DNA of 64,000 bases from Plasmopara viticola (lineage: Eukaryota; Oomycota; Peronosporomycetes; Peronosporales; Peronosporaceae), in the NCBI GenBank assembly GCA_001695595.3, contig MBPM02000132.1:1-64000 (forward strand). Direction: 5' to 3'. The notes beneath the pieces are model-generated. The model saw only the letters and a list, made by a program, of their open reading frames with translations. It searched no databases and was not told the origin of the DNA. Below, piece after piece: positions 57,242-64,000 of the stretch. The position numbers and the translations under genes were made by a program. Each line of letters opens with the position of its first letter. Within the stretch, counting starts at the first letter, position 1.

Positions 57242-58320
57242 ATGCGTCTTCGCGGCGTTGCTTTAGGACTCCTGATAGTACGTATCTTTTTCGCAAGAGA
57301 CGACGCTTCTGCGAATGCGACTGCATCCGCCACAGTCCAAGGGAGTTTTAATCCACTGGAGATCGATCGGGTACCCTCATCTCAGAATCGCCGTATGCAA
57401 GAGCCGAGGAGAGAAAACATATAAAACCTTTCGACAAGGGATATTAACTTGCCACCTTACTGACCAAAATCAAGGTGGCGTTGTAAAAACAAGACATTAA
57501 CTCTCAGCGTGAGCTCAAAGAAGCTCGAAAGAGGGTGGAAAATGCGAATTCTCTTTTTGTTTACGCTCGATAAGATCGGCGAGAACATTTTGTCAAAGAT
57601 GCTTGGTTTCATTTTGGGGTCAAGTACGTACATAACTACAATTCGAAGCCTTCCGAGATTTGCGCGCAGTTGCGGGAGCAATACAATATATATACATTGT
57701 CGGTGATGTCGGAACAGGCGAAGTGGGAGGCAGGCACGTGACCTAAAGCTATGGGCACAAAAGTGCAGATTGAGTAAGTGCAGTATTGGAGAGACCATGG
57801 ATATAATTCACACAGACTGCACAACGTATTACAATCAAACCCAAACCATCGCAAATCGCTTACTGGCCGTGCATATGATATCCATGACATTTATTTTGGC
57901 AAGTGCAATCCTAATAAATCAATGCCGCTCTTTGATGAGCGGTTTTGCACTATCGATGACGTGAGTCTGACTTCGTCAATTGCAGCAACACAGTCAGGGA
58001 TGTCAGCAGCGCTGGTGACAGCCCTTCAAATCCAACTAGAAAACTTTTGGTTGAATGGACAGGTGACGCCAAAGCTTGTTTTTCAGACATATTATACTTG
58101 ACAATATTCCTATTGATCTTCTTTTTAAATCAGAGCTTAAATCATGTATGAGGTGTGCAACAATTGGGAAAAGACAGCGACGGACATGACACTCAACAAG
58201 ATCATTAAAAGCTTCTTCGACGCAGACCGGATTGCGATTATTATCAGGATAGCAAAGGCTGACCATAAGGAGCAGGCGAAATAATTAACGAAGGTGGCGA
58301 CTAAGTTGCAGCCGCGCAAG
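57242..58320 (+). pseudogene. Decayed EER/LWY effector, locus I
   Basis: ATG at 57242 opens a signal peptide (MRLRGVALGLLIVRIFFARD) and the DASANATAS stretch. An altered EER region follows (EPRRENI), and the frame then ends at 57424. LWY remnants continue downstream in other frames: a piece with LTGRAYDIHDIYF near 57860-57900, NPNKSMPLFDERF near 57908-57945, and ENFWLNGQVTPKLVFQ near 58040-58090. The copy ends near 58320 with the Ala-Ala tail and the caagctta flank. Several frameshifts; dead. Confidence 0.78.
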
Positions 58321-58369
58321 CTTATTGAAACACGATTTGTAGCTTGATTCTATTCTCAAAGATCAACAA

Positions 58370-58500
58370 AATGGCAATATAGCTGTTCATACATCCGCGC
58401 TGAGAAGATAATGGGTTTGCAACATGGCCGCTGTTCACCGTCGTTGCCTTGCTTTATTGATTGTTGTTGCTATAGATCGGGTTTTACAGCGCTTAACATT
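58370..58500 (+). mobile_element. Gypsy 3'-end fragment
   Basis: Carries the family's 3' boundary on plus (tagctgttcatacatccgc, the gccgctgttcaccg segment, atagatcgggttttacagc). Short remnant, next to an effector upstream block as at other junctions. Confidence 0.55.
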
Positions 58501-59216
58501 CGCCACTACTTCATAAAGATTTTTGGTAAATAGGTTCTTGGACACTAAAGCGATGCACGGACGACTATTTAAGAAAATCCAGTTTATTGGGGTCATATGT
58601 GTGAGATTCCTTCCTCCGGTTTAGAAAAATGGAGCGCTGTATTATCTTTATAATTGTTGCTAATAGTAGTTTCAGCAGATTAAAGTTGACTAAAGGACCG
58701 AAAATTGAACTTGTTTTCTCACGAAATATAAATGTCTGTTGGTATAAGTAGAACCATCCAATGCTTGAGATTTAACCCACGCGCTAGGACTAAGCTGTCT
58801 CTATTGCGGGACGCTGAAAACAATCCGACCCATATTAAGACCGGGTTCCGTACCCCTCATTACACTATGGGGCTTTTTCGGTCAGTGGGGCGTTCCCGCC
58901 CAACCCTTTTGTTACCCAATCAGGCGCCAGTCGGTAGGGCAGTCACACACTCGGGTGTGAAGGCTCGTCCACTTTAGTGACTTATCTCCGGCCTCCTTAA
59001 TTCGGAACCTATGGGAATCAACCAGAAACCTCCCGGTCCTGGGTCGAACGGCTAACCGCTCGAGCCACAGGATCGGTTTCATACAATGCTTGAGCCGTAT
59101 CCGCTATAAGTCGAAAAGGCCAAATTTTTACTCGTTATATTTGACGCCAGGCCACAATATGTTGAGCGGACGTCAGCTAAGCTGCTATACAGGCACTTTA
59201 GACAATTTAAGCCACT
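58501..59216 (+). promoter_or_regulatory. Orphan effector upstream region split by a SINE
   Basis: The family's upstream block (aaatgtctgttggtataag, then ccaatgcttgag, and after the insertion ccgtatccgctat, ttgagcggacgtcag near 59161) occurs here, and again in front of effector J at 59500-59680. No effector follows this first copy. This is an upstream region left by a deleted gene or a local duplication. A SINE at 58770-59083 interrupts it. Confidence 0.6.
58770..59083 (-). mobile_element. tRNA-derived SINE with target-site duplication
   Basis: A 314-bp insertion flanked by CAATGCTTGAG at 58759-58769 and 59084-59094; the uninterrupted form is what other effector upstream regions have. On minus it starts near 59083 and carries an A box TGGCTCGAGCGG (59067-59056) and, 32 bases further, a B-box-like GGTTGATTCCC (59023-59013), one base short of consensus. 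This is the layout of an RNA polymerase III promoter from a tRNA gene. The body is GC-rich and the 3' end is gggttaaat. No cloverleaf completes, so it is not a functional tRNA gene. A piece of a second copy lies at 59217-59300. Confidence 0.82.
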
Positions 59217-59300
59217 GGAACCCACGCGCTAGGACTAAGCTGGCTCTATCGCGGGATGCTGGTAGGTAACCGACCCATACTAGAACCGGGTTCCGTACCG
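59217..59300 (-). mobile_element. Partial second copy of the SINE 3' end
   Basis: cccacgcgctaggactaagc, the cgcggga segment and gaccgggttccgtacc-like sequence match 58776-58855 of the complete SINE. The tRNA-like half is missing. A 5'-truncated insertion or a rearranged fragment. Confidence 0.65.
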
Positions 59301-59809
59301 GTTTTGTCAATTTATCATACATTTTACTAATTCAAGTATGTCTTAATGATAAATGGCATCCATTGTACGAATGTTTGCAAAAAACCAAAAAACTCAGTTT
59401 ACTGGGGTAATTTGTGTGAGCGTCAAACAGTTCGCTGTATCACTGTTATATTACCGTTACTATAGCAGACCAGATTTGACTAGACCCAAAATAAAATCAC
59501 ACGGCTTAATTTCTTGCGCAATGTAAATTTCTGTTGATGTAAGTAAACCTAATCAATTTCAGCCAATGCTTGGCCGTATCTGCTATCTGCAATGAAGTCT
59601 TCGTTGATAATTTGCATTCATTATCTTTGTAGCCATGCCACAAAATGTTGAGCAGACGTCGGCACTTTAAAAGCAGACAGCCAGCCAAGATACCCGCTTG
59701 TATGCATCATATGGCTCCTCCTTTTTTTAAGTGGATACGCAAATGGATACCAGGAATGCAATTCACTAGCACAACCCTTCCATTTTTCATTCGGCTAGCA
59801 AGATCACAA
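59301..59809 (+). promoter_or_regulatory. Upstream region of effector J
   Basis: From about 59500 this is the family's upstream block in diverged form (gccaatgcttggccgtatc near 59560, the gccatgccacaaaatgttg segment near 59632). Bases 59301-59490 are AT-rich and resemble the outer part of the orphan copy near 58560-58680. No core promoter could be fixed. Confidence 0.5.
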
Positions 59810-61204
59810 ATGCGTCGTTGCAGCATTGCTTTAGTCTTTCTAACACTCCTCTTCGGTATCGCTCAAGCCAACGCTTCTGTGAATGCGACAGCGTCCCCCA
59901 CATCTCTAGGGACTTTTCCATCGACTGGAGATCGATCTGGTCCCTTCGTCTCGAAACCGTCGTCTGCAAGAGACGAAGAGAGGGTTAATGGTATCAAAGA
60001 GATCGGCTGGGCACATAAAGTTACCACCTTGCTGGCCAAAAGCACGCGGGCGGTGTGGAAACAAGCTGTCAACACTCAACTTCAGGTCAAAATAGCTTGG
60101 TGGAGGCTGACAAATGCGCATCCTTACTTTGTTTTCTCCGAGCTAAAGCTCGCTAAGGTCGGCGAGGACATTTTGTCGAATTCTCGGTTTCATGAGTGGG
60201 TCAAGTACGTGAAACGCTTTAATTTGGGGCATCCTAATAAAAAAGTATCGATTGTAGAAAAATTGCGGGAGCATTACGGTGATTTAAAGTTGGCGGTGAT
60301 GCTGATACAGGCACAGAATGACGCAGACACGTCACTTCAAGCTTTCGCCACAGAACTGCAGACTGAGTTGATGTTGCATGGGTGGAGGCCGGAAAATACG
60401 GATCCTTTCTCTGTTTACACCGAACTTGGGCTCGACAAGGTCGACAAGTACATTTTGTCGAATTCTTGGTTTAATGCGTGGATTGATTACGTGGAGAACT
60501 ACAATGTGGAGCATCCCAACGAACAAGTATCGATTGTTGCAATTTTGGAGAAGCAATACGGTGATTATATGCTGGCGAAGATGCTAATACGGGCACAGAA
60601 AGACGCAAACACGTCACTTCAAGCTGTCGCCACAAAACTGCAGATTGAGTTGATGTCGTATTGGAGAGACCGTCAAATCGACGCACACGTAGTGTTTCGC
60701 ATTTTAGGCCTAGACATGTTTGGAAACAACTTGTTTTTGGACCCTGCGTTCAAAATTTGGTACATTTATGTCAGCGAGTACAACCCTGGTGCACCAGTCA
60801 CGCTATTTGATCAGCTGTACAACTCCTTGGGTAACGCTGGTCTGTGTGCGGTAATATTCTCGTCAAAGCGGTCACAGGAAACAGCATCGCTAGCGACAAA
60901 CCTTCAAGACCAATTACTAAAGCTCTGGTCAAAGGAAGGGTTAAAGCCGCGGGATGTTTTCAGACATTTGGGGCTTTTTTTAAAACCGCAGCTTGTTCCT
61001 GATGATCCCGAGCTTGAAGTATGGATGAAGTATGTGGAAATGTATCGAGAAGAGACAAAGAAGGAGGTGGACCTCAACGAGATCATCCAGTCATACTACA
61101 ACGCTGACGAGATTGAGGTTATTATTAGCTCCGCAACGACTGATCATGGAAAGATTTTGGCGAATGAGTTAAAGGCCGCGCAAGCTATCGGCAACCATGT
61201 TTAA
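59810..61204 (+). CDS. Secreted EER/LWY-repeat effector with four units, locus J
   Basis: Intact, 464 residues from the Met at 59810; the in-frame Met at 59645 would hide the signal peptide and was rejected. Signal peptide 1-23 (MRRCSIALVF...AQANAS), RSGPFV at 42-47 and DEER at 55-58. Four WY/LWY-type units start with Trp near residues 97, 192, 285 and 373, one more than the other intact copies. Units 1 and 2 are close copies of each other (both contain HPN, KVSI or QVSI, ILSNS, and DTSLQA or NTSLQA), so a tandem duplication lengthened the protein. The C-terminus lacks the Lys/Ala tail of E and G. Most likely functional. Confidence 0.9.
   Translation: MRRCSIALVFLTLLFGIAQANASVNATASPTSLGTFPSTGDRSGPFVSKPSSARDEERVNGIKEIGWAHKVTTLLAKSTRAVWKQAVNTQLQVKIAWWRLTNAHPYFVFSELKLAKVGEDILSNSRFHEWVKYVKRFNLGHPNKKVSIVEKLREHYGDLKLAVMLIQAQNDADTSLQAFATELQTELMLHGWRPENTDPFSVYTELGLDKVDKYILSNSWFNAWIDYVENYNVEHPNEQVSIVAILEKQYGDYMLAKMLIRAQKDANTSLQAVATKLQIELMSYWRDRQIDAHVVFRILGLDMFGNNLFLDPAFKIWYIYVSEYNPGAPVTLFDQLYNSLGNAGLCAVIFSSKRSQETASLATNLQDQLLKLWSKEGLKPRDVFRHLGLFLKPQLVPDDPELEVWMKYVEMYREETKKEVDLNEIIQSYYNADEIEVIISSATTDHGKILANELKAAQAIGNHV
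60098..60661 (+). repeat. Tandem duplication of an LWY unit inside effector J
   Basis: Two in-frame units of about 285 and 279 bases (60098-60382, 60383-60661). Shared stretches include attttgtcgaattct, acgtcacttcaagct and the ctgcagattgagttgatg/ctgcagactgagttgatg ends. Similarity at the nucleotide level shows that the duplication is younger than the split between different units. Confidence 0.85.
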
Positions 61205-61539
61205 GTTGTTGCAGTTTTAGGGGGAACAAGACTGTTTAATACATTAACTGAAGTAAAAAAAATCTTGTCATGTAATACTTTTATCGTACTAAATTTAGTA
61301 TCGGTAAATTATTTCTTATGTCAACTTTATCCGCTTTTTAGGAGTCTACTGATTCGTTAATCTAAGGAGGTTTGTGACAATTTACACCTCTATCTAGTTC
61401 ATAGCTTTGTTTTCAAAAGACTTTTGATTTAGGTTTAAAGTGCCAAATTCCAAGCACGATCGATATTGTCACCATAAGACTCCAGCTGCTGCCGATTGTA
61501 TTGGATTCCAATAGCACAAAACGTTTCACCGTAAAGTCT
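61205..61539. other. Downstream flank of effector J
   Basis: AT-rich spacer. The first part (gttgcagttttag near 61206) is like the 3' flank of other loci. No gene. Confidence 0.45.
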
Positions 61540-64000
61540 CATTTTCATCTATTGACGTCTGGTGAGACCGAAAACTGTGTGGCAAGCAGTTGTGTTTTTT
61601 TACAACGGTGCTTCTACAAAGCTCATTCGCCAGAGAGCTGCTAAGGCCTTGAAAAAGCCTTTCACTTCACCGTGGAGTGCGCCTATCTTTCTTCCTAAAT
61701 CGGTTGTCCATAAGCACCTCCACATTTGGACGATGAGTATAGCGAGGAGTGCCGCAAATACTTAGGCGCACACTCATTCAATTTTCACCCGTTTGGGCAA
61801 CCAAGATAGATTTGGCTATCAGTAATCATTCCGATTTATTTTATCACTCGGGAGCGCGCTTAAAAGGGTTTAGACTCGTACTGGTCATGCAATATACATC
61901 ATGCGAATACAGGAAAGGCTTTCTTCATCAGGAGCATAGTCTAGACCTAGGGTGCCTGCGTTAATGAGGTCACCAAAAAAGTGAGATCTAGGAGAGTGCG
62001 GGTGCGACCAAAAATGACAAACTCAGCAAAGTTTTGGGTGGGTCCAGTGACCGAAGTCGCCAACGCAGTTGTTTAAGGGCTATGTGACTCGCTCATAGCC
62101 CAGTAAAGTAAAGATCCACTCACTTTCTCCTTAGAAAATCCGACAAAGTCTTTAACTGGACGTACCCGGTAAATAGGCGCCAAGCAGCATGTTCATCTGC
62201 TTTGTACGTCACAATGACTAGATATCTTTGAGCGACACTTCGCTAACAAGATATATTATTCCAGCACATCCTAGGGTAGATATGCGCGTAATTTAAAACA
62301 CGCTATCAAATGTATTCAAAAGTTTTACTATACGCCTGTGATCTACACTAGACCTACGGATATCTACAAGCTCTATCGAGCGTTATGATGAAGTTACAAG
62401 TCGATGAGGTCTAGCACTTAAAAGCTTCGGGTTCAATAGCTCAAATCACGCGAGCAAGCCCGATATTTTAATGCTGCAAAGATCTTTAAAAGTTACAAAA
62501 GGATGGACGATACTTAATGACTCATGGGTATTGATCAAATAAGTTGTATCGCTTACCGCCGAAAGTATCTACCATATGCTAAGGTTCGTTTAGGACATCA
62601 AAATGATAATTTCATTGTTGACTTAGAGACATAATTAAGAGTTCTGTAATCAGATACCTAATAATATAGCCAAAGCGTTATTTCGAGTTCGGTAGTATCG
62701 AGCGCTGTTTGGCTAATTTTGGACGCAAACAGCATGTTTGCTTCGCATTCCGCCGCGTCAATGCACTTTCACCCTGAGTTTTTTTTCCATTCGTCTTTCT
62801 CCCAGTGCACCTTTGATAAGTAATAGACAAACCAAAGCAAGAAAGCAGAAGCGCTATTGGTGCGGAATTTATTGTACTGAGAATTGGAAGCACAGAGGTG
62901 GACACCAGTGGTGACGAGGACAAGTGTTTGAAGCGATGCTTTTGGGTTGAGCGTGAGAGTGGCTCGTAGAATACGAAGCAACGCTCTTCTAAAGAAGCAC
63001 TCGCTGCCCGCCATGAGTGGCATGGGCTCCTTTAAGCTAAAGTTGGATGAGAGATGTCCCTACCACTACGTGCGCAGTGACATTTGAGATACTGAGTACA
63101 TGCTTCAAAAGGCTATCCTTGGCGGTGCAACGTAAGCAATGTGGTTGTCCCACAGCCAGGACGTCTAGAGGAAGCCCTAGTCCATACACTGATTACTATG
63201 GAAGGTATAGTTGGCTATAGGCTAAGGTATTACGGATGAAGCGCTGATCATACACGTAGATCCACTGAGATACAATTTTCGCGGAGAACGTATTTGCACG
63301 TCATACTGGTTTAGTCGGTCAAAAGCCGAGACATCCATAGTGCTGCATTTTAGTCCGTCTAAGGGTGAACGAATTTTACAAAGCAGGGTTCTGCGTCGTA
63401 CTGCTGCATTGCTGGACGTCAGCATGTCAGTATGATGATACCGAACCAGTTGCGACACGACAACTCTCGTTAGAAGCGTCGATCTCTTAAGATGGAAAAC
63501 AGCAGCGCAGGCTGCTTATTAAGCAGCGCGCGGTGCCGTATATCTAAAATGGGAGAGTTTAAAGCAGACGTTAATATTAATAGCGCTCGGCTTTATAAAT
63601 AGGTAGAGACCGGTATGGCTCGAAGGTCAATAAGCCTTCTTTTTTGCCCCGAATATGTTTTCTTACTTGGGCTGAACGAGACGTTTACGTCGAAGCTCAA
63701 AACGTGTATAAGCTTAATGGCATTGCAAGTGGTGTTTATACGGCCTACAGAAAGAGTCACTCTCTTGCTTTAACGTGCTAAAAAGACACGAAGTATGTGT
63801 TTGATTTGCAAAGAATCCCTAGTATATCTGGTAATGAATTACCAATATGTATTTCTATGGATCCCTTCATCAGCGGTATCACCTGAACAAGTTGAGCCTT
63901 ACAAAACCGATTTGTTACTAGGACATGATACATTTAAGTAGGAAGTAGCGTGACTTTGTCAACATAAGAAGACTTGAGTTTGAGCGAGCATGTGCTCGCT
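61540..64000 (+). mobile_element. Decayed Ty3/Gypsy-type retrotransposon copy 10, cut by the window end
   Basis: Sense strand plus, starting at the family 5' block (gtgagaccgaaaactgtg at 61561). It runs through the 5' and gag-like regions to the end of the window; the RT region is beyond the edge. It follows effector J in the same orientation, as copy 5 follows effector D. Confidence 0.62.

Noticed and set aside
59010..59083. A functional tRNA gene on minus
   Set aside because: A and B boxes are present but no cloverleaf or acceptor stem closes, and the unit has TSDs and a long non-tRNA body. SINE fits better.
1..64000. CRISPR arrays, bacterial operons or phage modules
   Set aside because: No regularly spaced short repeats and no closely packed co-directional genes; the genes and repeats are eukaryotic in type.

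Overview
This window looks like a piece of an oomycete genome, a downy mildew or Phytophthora-type plant pathogen. The species cannot be named from the sequence. The DNA is gene-poor and repeat-rich, and its recognisable genes are almost all one family of secreted effectors. Each member has a signal peptide, an Asn/Ala/Thr-rich stretch just after it, an EER motif near residue 55 without a canonical RXLR in front, and then tandem WY/LWY-type helical modules. The reverse transcriptase of the dominant repeat resembles oomycete Ty3/Gypsy elements. No bacterial-style operon, rRNA, ordinary tRNA or CRISPR array was seen.

Layout. There are ten effector loci. Four look intact: 4335-5471 (-), 31251-32372 (-), 44640-45785 (+) and 59810-61204 (+). 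One is nearly intact, with an early stop near its C-terminus: 38428-39510 (-). Five are broken: 14593-15245 (-), 21142-21977 (-), 23025-24070 (+), 55914-56775 (+) and 57242-58320 (+). The loci share 5' and 3' flanks, so whole segments were duplicated, not just coding sequence. Between them lie decayed copies of one Gypsy element in both orientations, about 520-3935, 7780-11245, 11345-14592, 16400-19950, 24395-27875, 28900-31010, 35050-38095, 47085-48350, 49280-52500 and 61540-64000. Where the effector is on the minus strand the neighbouring Gypsy copy is usually also on minus, and the same holds for plus.

Two divergent effector pairs (centres near 22.5 kb and 42.1 kb) sit in large inverted duplications. 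The loop of the second holds decayed host-gene fragments: a GNL1/HSR1-like GTPase that keeps a possible intron, a Methyltransf_16-like methyltransferase, and an unassigned Lys/Arg-rich fragment. A PH-domain fragment was inserted at 33.9-35.0 kb, and an unassigned coding-like fragment lies at 46.0-47.0 kb.

Small mobile elements are well preserved. Two equal-length (about 328 bp) GC-rich retroposons with (ATTAC)n tails and their own target-site duplications lie head to head at 6271-7045. A tRNA-derived SINE with A and B boxes and an 11-bp target-site duplication lies at 58770-59083. A probable non-autonomous TIR element lies at 32960-33650, with an inverted relative at 43130-43625.

Taken together, the window is a birth-and-death effector nursery: segmental and inverted duplication makes new copies, module duplication and deletion reshapes them, and frameshifts, stops and transposon junctions retire them. 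Boundaries of decayed repeats were read by eye and may be off by tens of bases.
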